Positions 17,591 through 25,491 of a DNA stretch of 49,031 nucleotides are shown piece after piece. This DNA comes from Arthrobacter sp. H5 (lineage in GTDB: Bacteria > Actinomycetota > Actinomycetes > Actinomycetales > Micrococcaceae). The DNA lies in contig NZ_KI915039.1 of the NCBI RefSeq assembly GCF_000520595.1, positions 94,200 to 143,230 on the forward strand, written 5' to 3'. A model generated the notes under the pieces. The model saw nothing but the letters and a program-made list of their open reading frames with translations. It was not told the origin of the DNA and did no database searches. The position numbers and the translations under genes were made by a program. Each line of letters begins with the position of its first letter. The first letter of the stretch is position 1.

Positions 17591-17721
17591 GCGGCTTCAA
17601 ACGGTTGTTTTCGCGTGTCACGACGGACCGGAACTGTGAGCATCCGTCACCGTCTTGTAGCGTATCCAAGGGAGACTTCCTGCCTCCCTCCGGAGTTCAC
17701 CACCTGACGAAACGGAAAATC

Positions 17722-18687
17722 ATGGCTGCCAGTGGCGGTACCAAAGCAGTAGTCGCGGCGTTGATCGCCAACTCGGTCATTGCGGTTCTGAAGTTCATTG
17801 CTTACTTCCTGACGCTGTCATCCTCAATGCTGGCGGAAGCCATCCACTCGATCGCCGACGCTGGGAACCAGGTTCTGCTGCTGGTGGGCGGGAAGCGCGC
17901 CGCGCGTCAGGCAAGCCCACAGCATCCGTTTGGCTATGGCCGCGAGCGGTATATCTACGCCTTCATCGTGTCGATTGTGCTCTTCAGCGTCGGTGGACTG
18001 TTTGCGCTGTACGAGGCCTACCAGAAGTGGCAGGATCCGCATCCCATCGAAGGGGGCTTCTGGTGGGTGCCACTCGCGGTCCTTGTCGGGGCAATCGTCG
18101 CGGAAACCTTCTCCTTCCGCACCGCCATCATTGAGTCCAACCACGTGCGCGGCAAGCAAAGCTGGGTCCAGTTTGTCAAAACAGCGAAGTCTCCGGAGTT
18201 GCCCGTTATTCTGCTCGAAGACCTCGGCGCGCTGCTGGGACTCGTCTTTGCGTTGTTCGGTGTGTCCATGACGCTGATTACCGGTGACGGCTTCTGGGAT
18301 GCACTGGGCACGGCCATGATCGGTGTCCTGCTTGTCACAATCGCGGTGATCCTGGCACTGGAAACCAAATCGCTGCTGCTCGGCGAGTCAGCCACAAAAG
18401 ACGACGTCGCCAAGATCGAGGCAGCGCTTAGTGAAGGCGACCCTGCCCGGATCATCCACCTGAAAACCCTCCACCTTGGTCCTGAGGAGCTGCTGGTGGC
18501 TGCCAAGATTTCAGTGGCCGACGGCGAGACCGGAGAGCAGATTGCCGAAGAGATCAACAATGCCGAGAACCGGATCCGTGAAGCGGTGCCCATTGCAACC
18601 GTGATCTACCTTGAACCGGACCTGCATTCCAACGACCCGCGGGGGACCAGTTCGCCAACGGCGCACAGTTCGTCCGACGCTCACTGA
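17722..18687 (+). CDS. Cation diffusion facilitator (CDF) family metal transporter
   Basis: A 321-residue membrane protein with CDF architecture: helices start near residue 8, MLAEAIHSIADAGNQ carries the HxxxD metal site of helix 2, and HPFGYGRERYIYAF follows. A second helix pair and a C-terminal cytoplasmic metal-binding domain (about 205-300) complete the fold. It would export Zn, Fe, Co, Mn or similar ions in exchange for protons. ATG 17722 is preferred over an in-frame start at 17605 because the hydrophobic domain starts immediately after it. A small regulator and antiporter follow on the same strand, 24 bases later. Confidence 0.9.
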   Translation: MAASGGTKAVVAALIANSVIAVLKFIAYFLTLSSSMLAEAIHSIADAGNQVLLLVGGKRAARQASPQHPFGYGRERYIYAFIVSIVLFSVGGLFALYEAYQKWQDPHPIEGGFWWVPLAVLVGAIVAETFSFRTAIIESNHVRGKQSWVQFVKTAKSPELPVILLEDLGALLGLVFALFGVSMTLITGDGFWDALGTAMIGVLLVTIAVILALETKSLLLGESATKDDVAKIEAALSEGDPARIIHLKTLHLGPEELLVAAKISVADGETGEQIAEEINNAENRIREAVPIATVIYLEPDLHSNDPRGTSSPTAHSSSDAH

Positions 18688-18711
18688 TACCCGCAGGATT
18701 AGACTGGAATC

Positions 18712-19194
18712 ATGAAGGTCGAAGAGACACCACTCCCCGGGATCGGGGTACGGAAAGACATCGTCACCAACTCCGGACGAAGGATCGGTACGGTGACACA
18801 GCGCGATGGTGAAACCGAACTCATCATTTCCAGATCCGACGATCCGGACGCCTGCCTTGCATCCATTCCTTTGACGTCCGATGAGGCGACCACGCTGGGC
18901 AATCTGCTGGGGGCCCACCAATTGGTGGCGCAACTGACGGAGGACCATCGGGATCTCCCGGGGGTGAACACCCGGCAGTTTCTCGTCGATGCCGGGTCAC
19001 CCTTCGATGGCCGCAAACTTGGGGACACCAGAATGCGTACACGCACCAGTGTCTCGCTGGTCGCTGTGCTGCGGGCTGGCCAGGTCCAGGCCTCACCAAC
19101 TCCGGACTTCAATCTGACCGCGGGAGACCTGCTGGTGGCAGTCGGAACCTCCGAAGGTTTGGACGCCGCAGCCAAGATTCTCCGCGGCGGCTGA
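18712..19194 (+). CDS. KhtT-like TrkA-C (RCK_C) regulatory subunit of a cation antiporter
   Basis: The 160-residue cytoplasmic protein has an N-terminal KhtT-like region (ETPLPGIGVRKDIVTNSGRR) and a C-terminal TrkA-C domain of about 75 residues (LGDTRMRTRTSVSLVAVLRA to GDLLVAVGTSEGLD). In KhtTU systems this subunit binds a nucleotide and gates the antiporter. Its stop is seven bases before the antiporter gene, so the two form a unit, possibly with the CDF gene upstream. Confidence 0.88.
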   Translation: MKVEETPLPGIGVRKDIVTNSGRRIGTVTQRDGETELIISRSDDPDACLASIPLTSDEATTLGNLLGAHQLVAQLTEDHRDLPGVNTRQFLVDAGSPFDGRKLGDTRMRTRTSVSLVAVLRAGQVQASPTPDFNLTAGDLLVAVGTSEGLDAAAKILRGG

Positions 19195-19201
19195 GGGGCC
19201 G

Positions 19202-20398
19202 GTGGAGAACAGCAGCGCACTGGTCCTGATCGAACTGGGCGCGGTCTTTTTTGCGCTTGGAATCCTGGGTCGTTTGGCCGGCCGTATTGGTCTTTCGCCC
19301 ATACCGCTCTATCTACTGGGCGGACTTTTTTTTGGGCACGGCGGGTTTATTGAGCTGGACGGGCTTGAGGATTTCAGTGAGATCGCCAGCGAGATCGGTG
19401 TGATACTGCTGCTTCTCTTACTGGGCCTGGAGTACACCGCAGGGGAACTGGTGACCGGCCTGAAGCAATCCTGGATTGCCGGAGTGCTCGATATTGTTCT
19501 GAACTTCACCCCTGGTGCACTGGTGGCTCTGATGCTTGGCTGGGGTCCCGTTGGGGCGCTGGTGATGGGCGGGGTTACCTACATCTCGTCGTCGGGCATC
19601 ATTGCCAAGGTCCTGACCGATCTCGGCCGTCTCGGCAACCGGGAAACCCCCGTGATTCTGTCCCTGCTGGTGTTCGAGGATCTGGCGATGGCGGTCTACC
19701 TTCCCATTGTGACCACAGTCCTGGCGGGGGTCAGTTTTGCCGGTGGCCTGCAGGCGGTTGGCATAGCGCTGGTGGTGGTGACCATTGTGCTGGTGATTGC
19801 CCTGCGCTTTGGTAACGCAGTCTCAGCGGTGGTGGACAGCAAGGACCGTGAGGTCTTCCTGCTCACCGTCCTTGGTGCGGCACTTCTGGTGGCGGGTGTT
19901 GCGGCCGCCATGCAGGTATCGGCGGCGGTGGGCGCATTCCTCCTGGGCATCGCGATCTCCGGGGCGACCGCCACCAACGCATCGCGTCTGCTGGAACCGC
20001 TGCGCGATCTGTTCGCCGCCATTTTCTTTGTGGTGTTTGGCCTCAACACCGACCCGTCCACCATCCCGCCGGTCCTCGGCTATGCACTGCTGCTGGCCGT
20101 CATCACCTCGGTGACCAAGGTCGCCACGGGCTGGTGGGCGGCGCGGCGGCAGGGAGTTGGAAAGCTGGGCCGCGCCCGCGCCGGAGCCGCGTTGATCGCG
20201 CGTGGGGAGTTCTCGATTGTGATCGCCGGGCTGGCAGTAGCTTCGGGGGCAGTCGAAGGTGAGCTGGCTGCGCTCGCCACAGCTTATGTGCTCATCATGG
20301 CAATCATTGGCCCGGTTGCAGCCCGCGTCGCCGAGCCGGTGATGCGTTACCTGCAGCGGAAGCCCGGATCACCAACAGTGGTGGCGCACACCGGCTGA
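19202..20398 (+). CDS. Cation:proton antiporter (CPA2/KhtU-like, Kef-type membrane domain)
   Basis: The 398-residue polytopic membrane protein has 11-13 hydrophobic segments, with the CPA2 features PIPLYLLGGLFFG, LLLLLGLEYTAGEL and VTYISSSGIIAKVLTDL. It contains no RCK domain of its own, matching the separate KhtT-type subunit upstream. It likely exports K+ (or another monovalent cation) in exchange for protons. The GTG start at 19202 is seven bases after the KhtT-like stop. It is convergent with the damaged DUF305 gene, with a hairpin between. Confidence 0.88.
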   Translation: MENSSALVLIELGAVFFALGILGRLAGRIGLSPIPLYLLGGLFFGHGGFIELDGLEDFSEIASEIGVILLLLLLGLEYTAGELVTGLKQSWIAGVLDIVLNFTPGALVALMLGWGPVGALVMGGVTYISSSGIIAKVLTDLGRLGNRETPVILSLLVFEDLAMAVYLPIVTTVLAGVSFAGGLQAVGIALVVVTIVLVIALRFGNAVSAVVDSKDREVFLLTVLGAALLVAGVAAAMQVSAAVGAFLLGIAISGATATNASRLLEPLRDLFAAIFFVVFGLNTDPSTIPPVLGYALLLAVITSVTKVATGWWAARRQGVGKLGRARAGAALIARGEFSIVIAGLAVASGAVEGELAALATAYVLIMAIIGPVAARVAEPVMRYLQRKPGSPTVVAHTG

Positions 20399-20417
20399 AA
20401 TCCGATTCCACCCGCCT

Positions 20418-20481
20418 GACGCTCCCGCAGAGATTGTTGGAATTTGTGGTTCCGGATCCCAACCTTTTCTGCGGAAGCGTC
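20418..20481. terminator. Bidirectional terminator-like inverted repeat
   Basis: GACGCTCCCGCAGA (20418-20431) and TCTGCGGAAGCGTC (20468-20481) pair with one mismatch in 14. An inner GTTGG/CCAAC pair shortens the loop. It lies between convergent ends (20398 and 20497), the expected place for a shared terminator. There is no T-tract. Confidence 0.55.
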
Positions 20482-20496
20482 GATGATGCGCCGGGG

Positions 20497-21062
20497 TTAG
20501 AGATCGCTCAGGAGGGCGTTCATCTCGTCGATTTCCGCCTGCTGGGTTGCCACAATGTTTTCCGCGAGTTCGATTGCCTGGGGATCGGCGCCTCCATCGA
20601 TCTGCTGTCGGGCCATGTCAACGGCACCCTCATGGTGCTCAATCATTCCGGAGAGGAAGAGCCGGGATGCGCCGGCACCGTCGGCTGCATCCAGCTCGGC
20701 CACCTTCTCCTCCGCCATCATGCCCTGGGCATCGGCTGGTTCCTCTGCGCCTTCCATGTCGTGGCCCTCTGCGCCATGCCCGCCGCCTCCAACGGCTCGC
20801 CCCAGGATTCCAGCCACGCGGTCATGGTCTCAATTTCGGGGGCCTGGGCGCTCCTGATCCGCGTTGCCAGCTCAGTGACCTGTGGATCAATTCCATCCTT
20901 GTCCAGGAGGATATCGCTCATCTCCACGGCCTGCTGGTGATGCGGGATCATGCCCTGCGCAAAGGACACATCGGCGTCATTGTGGGTTGACTGTGTGCTG
21001 CTTTGGGATTGGCCTGTGGTCGGGGCGTCGCTTGAGGTGGCCCCGCAGCCTGCCAGTGCTAC
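20497..21062 (-). pseudogene. Broken DUF305 copper-associated lipoprotein (missing start, one frameshift)
   Basis: DUF305 proteins are secreted, His/Met-rich and often copper-linked. Both typical motifs survive: FAQGMIPHHQQAVEMSD in the first half and GMIEHHEGAVDMA in the second, ending QAEIDEMNALLSDL. They are in different frames. The first frame runs to GEPLEAAG and the second continues GHGAEGHDMEG, which fits loss of one base in the GCGGCGGG run near 20778-20784. At the N-terminus only VALAGC (lipobox, 21062-21045) remains. There is no in-frame start or signal h-region, because the frame runs straight into the DUF6153 gene. Both defects could be assembly artefacts, but the lost start looks like a real deletion. 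Confidence 0.8.
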
Positions 21063-21604
21063 GGGATGGTCGCCTGGGCCGTCCTGTGCACGCGGGTCTG
21101 TATTGGCGGACCCACACGACGGCGACCGCCCGCCAGCATAAGCCAGGCAAGCAGTGAGACCGCCAGAAGGACAATGAGGCACATACCGGCCATCGTTTCC
21201 ATGTCGGCTCCGCACAACCCGGCACAGTGCGCAGCGTTTGTTATACCGTCTCCGTCCGCGACCGCGGCACCAGAGGCGACAGCGTGGCCGTACCCGTGGT
21301 TCGCGGAGGGGGAGTCGGCCGGCACGTGGTGGGCGGCAGCGTCGTCGGACTCTGGATTCGCGGCGGAAGCCGACCACGCCGGATGGTCCGTGGCCTGCCC
21401 TGCGCCAACCGGGGCCTGCGCGGACGCAGCGGCGAGATGGGGGCTCGAACCGCCATGGCCACCCATCCAGATGTGCATCCCAAGGATGCCCACAATGACT
21501 GAGGTAATGCCCGCAAACAGCACTGCGGCGCGGGGCAGCTGCAGCAGCCTGCGCAGTGCTCTGCGTCTGCCCACAGCGGCCTCCTCTCCCGGTTTTTCGA
21601 GCAT
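21059..21604 (-). CDS. DUF6153-family membrane protein, probably 3' truncated
   Basis: The 181-residue protein resembles the DUF6153 family found beside actinobacterial copper genes. It has LRRLLQLPRAAVLFAGITSV, then a first membrane helix with GMHIWMGGHGG, a Ala/His/Pro-rich linker of about 80 residues, a CAGLCGADMETMAGMC motif, and a second helix (LIVLLAVSLLAWLML). ATG 21604 is chosen; a GTG three codons earlier is possible. The frame ends at QATIP-stop exactly where the start-less DUF305 lipobox begins. I recall longer C-termini in relatives, so the tail was probably lost in the same deletion. Function is unknown, with copper handling inferred from context. Confidence 0.75.
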   Translation of the reverse strand: MLEKPGEEAAVGRRRALRRLLQLPRAAVLFAGITSVIVGILGMHIWMGGHGGSSPHLAAASAQAPVGAGQATDHPAWSASAANPESDDAAAHHVPADSPSANHGYGHAVASGAAVADGDGITNAAHCAGLCGADMETMAGMCLIVLLAVSLLAWLMLAGGRRRVGPPIQTRVHRTAQATIP

Positions 21605-21625
21605 CTCATTCACGCTATCAGACCA

Positions 21626-21640
21626 TACCCCCCTAGGGTA
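21626..21640. promoter_or_regulatory. CsoR-type box 1 (TACCC-N5-GGGTA)
   Basis: TACCC (21626-21630), centre CCCTA, GGGTA (21636-21640). Directly upstream of the minus-strand DUF6153 gene, it resembles copper-responsive CsoR operators and is a shorter version of the second box 32 bases away. Confidence 0.55.
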
Positions 21641-21651
21641 AAAACAAATGC

Positions 21652-21680
21652 TTGACATATACCCCTATGGGGTATAACTT
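21652..21680 (+). promoter_or_regulatory. copB promoter with embedded CsoR-type operator
   Basis: A consensus -35 TTGACA (21652-21657) is followed by TATACCCC-TAT-GGGGTATA (21658-21676), a perfect 8-bp inverted repeat. It fills the spacer and includes the likely -10 (TATAAC 21673-21678 or TAACTT 21675-21680). A repressor bound here would block RNA polymerase. The sequence matches the C/G-tract palindromes of CsoR sites. The ATG at 21688 lies where transcription should begin, so the mRNA may be leaderless. Confidence 0.75.
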
Positions 21681-21687
21681 CCATGGT

Positions 21688-23814
21688 ATGACCAAGCAAC
21701 CCAGCCCTCAGACCAGTGCATTTCCTGGCTCTCACAGCGGCCACAGCGGCCACAGCGGCAGCGCCCAGGATCATTCGGACTCCGGCCACGATCACTCCGG
21801 CCACGATCATTCCGACCACGTCTCCGGGTTCCGCCGGCTGTTTTGGATCATGCTTGTGCTTGCCGTACCGGTAGTGGGTTTCAGCATGATGTTTTCCACG
21901 ATTATTGGCTACACGCTTCCGGAGACTCCGTTGATCCAATGGGTTTCCCCGATCCTTGGCACCGTGATGTATCTGTGGGGCGGCAGGCCGTTTCTCACCG
22001 GAGCGGTCAGTGAGCTTCAGGCACGCAAGCCCGGAATGATGCTCCTCATTGCGCTGGCCATCACTGTCGCCTTCCTCGCGTCCTGGGGTGCCAACCTCGG
22101 TTTGCTGGACCATGATCTTGATTTCTGGTGGGAGCTCGCGCTGCTGATCGTGATTATGCTGCTGGGGCACTGGATAGAAATGCGGTCGCTCGCGCAGACG
22201 TCGTCGGCTCTCGAATCGCTGGCAGCACTTCTTCCGGATCAGGCGGAGCGGGTGCAGGGGGACGACGTCGTCATTGTGGCTCCGTCCGAGCTTGAGGTGG
22301 GGGACGTCGTCGTTGTGCGTCCCGGAGGGCGGATTCCGGCCGATGGCCGCGTTACTGTTGGCACCGGCGATGTGGACGAGTCCATGATCACCGGTGAATC
22401 GCGGCCCGTCAGCCGTGGGCCGGGCGCCCAGGTGGTTGCCGGAACGGTGGCCACCGACAATGCGCTCCGGGTGGAAATTACTGCCGTGGGGGACGACACC
22501 GCGCTCGCTGGAATCCAGCGTTTGGTGGCCCAGGCGCAGGGATCGTCCTCCCGCGCACAGCGCATCGCTGACACCGCAGCCGGCTGGCTGTTCTGGTTTG
22601 CCCTTGGCGCCGCCGTGATCACGGCGCTGGCCTGGACGCTCCTCGGCAATCCTGACGACGCCGTTATCAGAACCGTTACCGTGCTGGTCATCGCCTGCCC
22701 GCACGCACTCGGGCTGGCCATTCCGCTGGTGGTCTCAATCGCGACGGAACGGGCAGCCAAAGGTGGAGTGCTGGTCAAGGACCGGCTGGCCCTGGAGAGC
22801 ATGCGCACGGTGGACACTGTGCTCTTCGATAAAACCGGAACGCTCACCAAGGGCGAGCCCGTGGTTTCGAAGGTCCTGGCCACGGCGGGCCATACGGAGA
22901 ATGAGCTACTTGCGCTCGCCGCTGCAGTGGAAGCCGACAGCGAACACCCCTTGGCGCGTGCCATTGTGTCCACCGCCGCATCGCGTGGAGTCCGGATTTC
23001 ACGGGCATCGGAGTTTCAGGCGTCCACAGCTGTTGGCGTCGCCGGCACGGTGGACGGACACACGGTAAGCGTCGGTGGCCCGTCCATGCTTGACGGTCAC
23101 CGGGCGCAACCTCTCAGCCAGACCGAAAGCTGGAAGAACGACGGCGACATCATCCTTCACGTCCTCAGCGACGGTGAGGTGATTGGAGCCTTGGGCCTGG
23201 CAGATGAGGTGCGTCAGGAATCGCGGCAGGCGGTGAACGCGCTGCACGCGCTGGGGGTTGAGGTGGTCATGATCACCGGTGATGCCGAGGCCGTTGCGCA
23301 GTCCGTTGGCGCTCAACTCGGGATTGACCGGGTGTTTGCCGGGGTGAAGCCGGAGAACAAGGCAGAAAAGGTCACCTCACTGCAGCAGGAAGGCCGGAAG
23401 GTGGCCATGGTGGGCGACGGCGTCAATGACGCTCCTGCCTTGGCACAGGCCGACGTCGGCATTGCCATCGGAGCCGGCACCGACGTTGCGATTGCCTCCG
23501 CGGGTGTGATCCTGGCCAGCGACGATCCACGGTCGGTGCTCTCCGTCATCGAACTCTCCCGCTCCAGCTACCGCAAAATGAAGCAGAACCTCTGGTGGGC
23601 GGCAGGGTACAACCTGATCTCGGTGCCACTGGCGGCAGGTGTGCTGGCCCCGGTTGGATTTGTTCTGCCCATGGCGGTGGGGGCGGTGCTGATGTCCGTC
23701 TCCACGATTGTGGTGGCGCTCAATGCCCAACTGCTGCGGCGGCTGGATCTGCGGCCTGAATCGAGCACCCGTGCGGTGCTGTCTGCGGAGCAGCGCCAGC
23801 CGGTGACGGTCTAG
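21688..23814 (+). CDS. copB: Copper-translocating P-type ATPase (P1B-3, CopB-like)
   Basis: The 708-residue ATPase has a His-rich N-terminus (residues ~18-47, repeated HSG and HDHS units) instead of a CxxC domain. The membrane metal site is CPH (C337-P338-H339 in IACPHALGLAIP), typical of CopB-type pumps. DKTGTLTKG carries the phosphorylated Asp (D381); SEHPLA, TGDAEAV and GDGVNDAPAL are the ATP-domain motifs, and TGES lies in the actuator domain. It should export copper (Cu+ or Cu2+) or silver. ATG 21688 is chosen over a TTG inside the -35 element. No Shine-Dalgarno is visible. Divergent DUF6153/DUF305 remnants and the dual operator confirm a copper cluster. Confidence 0.93.
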   Translation: MTKQPSPQTSAFPGSHSGHSGHSGSAQDHSDSGHDHSGHDHSDHVSGFRRLFWIMLVLAVPVVGFSMMFSTIIGYTLPETPLIQWVSPILGTVMYLWGGRPFLTGAVSELQARKPGMMLLIALAITVAFLASWGANLGLLDHDLDFWWELALLIVIMLLGHWIEMRSLAQTSSALESLAALLPDQAERVQGDDVVIVAPSELEVGDVVVVRPGGRIPADGRVTVGTGDVDESMITGESRPVSRGPGAQVVAGTVATDNALRVEITAVGDDTALAGIQRLVAQAQGSSSRAQRIADTAAGWLFWFALGAAVITALAWTLLGNPDDAVIRTVTVLVIACPHALGLAIPLVVSIATERAAKGGVLVKDRLALESMRTVDTVLFDKTGTLTKGEPVVSKVLATAGHTENELLALAAAVEADSEHPLARAIVSTAASRGVRISRASEFQASTAVGVAGTVDGHTVSVGGPSMLDGHRAQPLSQTESWKNDGDIILHVLSDGEVIGALGLADEVRQESRQAVNALHALGVEVVMITGDAEAVAQSVGAQLGIDRVFAGVKPENKAEKVTSLQQEGRKVAMVGDGVNDAPALAQADVGIAIGAGTDVAIASAGVILASDDPRSVLSVIELSRSSYRKMKQNLWWAAGYNLISVPLAAGVLAPVGFVLPMAVGAVLMSVSTIVVALNAQLLRRLDLRPESSTRAVLSAEQRQPVTV

Positions 23815-23817
23815 CGG

Positions 23818-24177
23818 CTAATCGTGGGACGGTTCACCAGTGACCCGGTGGTCAGCGTGGTTGAGTCCTTCAACCACCAGCCGGGCCAGGTGGCCGTCCA
23901 CGATGCTGTACACCACATGCCGGTTCTCCTTGCGGGTGGTGACCAGACCGCTGAACCGCAGCTTGGCAAGATGTTGGCTGACGGAAGTTCTGGTGGCTCC
24001 GGTGCGCTCCACCAAGGTACCGACGTCGGACGGTCCCTGCGTCAACTGCCAGAGGATGTGCAGGCGGGTTTGGTCGGCAAGCATGCGGAAAACCGATGAT
24101 GCCGTGTCCAGTCGGGCACCGTCCGGCGGCTCCGGGTGGTGGAGGCTGGACTCAGGAACCGGTTCGGCGTTGTTCAC
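23818..24177 (-). CDS. ArsR/SmtB-family metal sensor with alpha-5 site
   Basis: A 119-residue winged-helix repressor. The recognition helix region is GATRTSVSQHLAKLRFSGLV. The last helix has D94-x-H96-x10-H107-x2-H110, the complete alpha-5 metal site of SmtB/CzrA/NmtR-type Zn/Co/Ni sensors. No Cys pair of the alpha-3 (Cd/As) type is visible. GTG 24177 is chosen because AAGGAAA lies upstream; a longer in-frame ORF begins at 24264. It starts inside the 3' end of the upstream MFS gene (26-base overlap), so it is co-transcribed with an exporter it probably controls. Confidence 0.9.
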   Translation of the reverse strand: MNNAEPVPESSLHHPEPPDGARLDTASSVFRMLADQTRLHILWQLTQGPSDVGTLVERTGATRTSVSQHLAKLRFSGLVTTRKENRHVVYSIVDGHLARLVVEGLNHADHRVTGEPSHD

Positions 24178-25417
24178 TGGGCACACTTTCCTTGAGGTCT
24201 TGTGGAGATACCGCGTCATTCGTGGAGCGAACCTTCCAGAGCCTGATGGCCGCCACAGTGCCAAGTGTAGCCACCAGACCCAACGCGCCGGCGGCGGCCG
24301 GCTGTCCCGCAGCCGCGCCCAACCAGCCAGCCAGCGGATAGGAGATCAGGAAGCAGGCGTGCGAGAGAGAAAACTGCGCCGTGTAGACAAACGAACGGTC
24401 GACGTCGTTGGAATGGCGGCGCAGCAGCCGCGCTGAGGGCGTACTGATCATGGACGTTCCCATCCCCAGCACCACCCACGTGAGAAGGAGCAGAGGCCAT
24501 GACTGTTCGGCCCACACAATGAGGGCGGCCGCGCCAAGGGAGGGCGGCAGAAGAAGACCGCCGGCGAGCATGACAGTTTTTTCCTTCACACGCTCAAGCA
24601 CCCATGGCGTGGACAGCGCCACCACCATGGAGCCTGAGCCGTAACAGGCCAACGCGATGGCGACGTCGGCATTGGACAATGCAAAAATGTCCCGCGCATA
24701 GACCACCGTATTGACCAGGACCAGGGCCGTTGCACAGGCCACCACCAGGTTCAGCGCGGCCAGGGCCCGGAGCGGCGGTTCGCGGAGGAAAATCCTTGTG
24801 CCGAGGGTGGTTCGATGCAGCAGGGATCCCGGCGAAACCCCGGGCGAAGTGCCCGGAAGTCTGGTGACGGCAACCAGGATTGCCGAGAACACGAACCCCG
24901 CCACAGTGCCGAGGAACAAATTGTTATAGGCCATCACGGTCAGCAGCATGGCTGCGAGGAGGGGACTGATCAGCGATTCAAGATCATAGGCAAGCCGGGA
25001 CAGGCTGATTGCACTGGTGTAGTCCCTCTCCCGCGTGAGCACCCGCGGGATGAGTGATTGGAAGGCGGGTGTGAAGGTTGCGGAGGCCGATTGGAGCACA
25101 AAGACTGCAGCATAGATCTGCCAGGTCTGATCGATGAAGGGAAGTGACAGCGCCACCCCGGCACGCACCAGATCGGCACAGATCAACACGCCCTTTGGTG
25201 CGAATCTTTCCACCAGGGCTGCCATGACCGGAGCCACCAGGACGTAGGCCAGCATCTTGATGGCCAGAGCGGTCCCTAGCACAGCTCCTGCCTGGCCACC
25301 CGCAAGGTCGAAGGCCAGCAGGCCAAGGGCAACGGTCAGCAGGCCGGTGCCAAGCAGCGCGACAATCTGGGCCGAAAACAGCCTGCGGTAGGTGGGCTCC
25401 CTGAGGACTGTGAGCAA
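24152..25417 (-). CDS. MFS transporter, probable metal exporter
   Basis: The 421-residue membrane protein has about 12 hydrophobic segments and an EntS/NreB-like pattern, for example LFSAQIVALLGTGLLTVALG in helix 1 and an acidic/basic loop with LVERFAPKGVLICADLVRAG between helices 2 and 3. TTG 25417 is preceded by GAGGAG at a good distance. The gene is followed by, and overlaps, an ArsR sensor with an alpha-5 site, and an operator-like palindrome lies just upstream. Together these suggest Ni/Co/Zn efflux. A siderophore or drug substrate cannot be ruled out, given the siderophore reductase gene next door. Confidence 0.8.
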   Translation of the reverse strand: MLTVLREPTYRRLFSAQIVALLGTGLLTVALGLLAFDLAGGQAGAVLGTALAIKMLAYVLVAPVMAALVERFAPKGVLICADLVRAGVALSLPFIDQTWQIYAAVFVLQSASATFTPAFQSLIPRVLTRERDYTSAISLSRLAYDLESLISPLLAAMLLTVMAYNNLFLGTVAGFVFSAILVAVTRLPGTSPGVSPGSLLHRTTLGTRIFLREPPLRALAALNLVVACATALVLVNTVVYARDIFALSNADVAIALACYGSGSMVVALSTPWVLERVKEKTVMLAGGLLLPPSLGAAALIVWAEQSWPLLLLTWVVLGMGTSMISTPSARLLRRHSNDVDRSFVYTAQFSLSHACFLISYPLAGWLGAAAGQPAAAGALGLVATLGTVAAIRLWKVRSTNDAVSPQDLKESVPSEQRRTGS

Positions 25418-25457
25418 CGCCGGACTCCTCTTCGAAAGTAGACTCCGACGTTATCAC

Positions 25458-25485
25458 TTTATGTGCATACGTGTGCACACATAAA
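25458..25485. promoter_or_regulatory. ArsR-type operator upstream of the MFS-arsR operon
   Basis: TTTATGTG (25458-25465) and CACATAAA (25478-25485) form a perfect 8-bp inverted repeat with a 12-base centre. GTGCA (25463-25467) / TGCAC (25474-25478) extends the symmetry. The AT-rich ends with TGTGCA-like cores fit alpha-5 ArsR operators. It sits 41 bases before the MFS start and only six bases from the stop of the upstream siderophore-reductase gene. Confidence 0.6.
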
Positions 25486-25491
25486 ATAGAG

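Noticed and set aside
21652-21687. TTG at 21652 as the start of the copper ATPase
   Set aside because: It coincides with the -35 element and operator, so it is unlikely to be transcribed; ATG 21688 fits the promoter.
21610-22704. 364-codon open frame antisense to copB crossing the copper promoter
   Set aside because: It conflicts with the promoter and the copB reading frame and has no family pattern.
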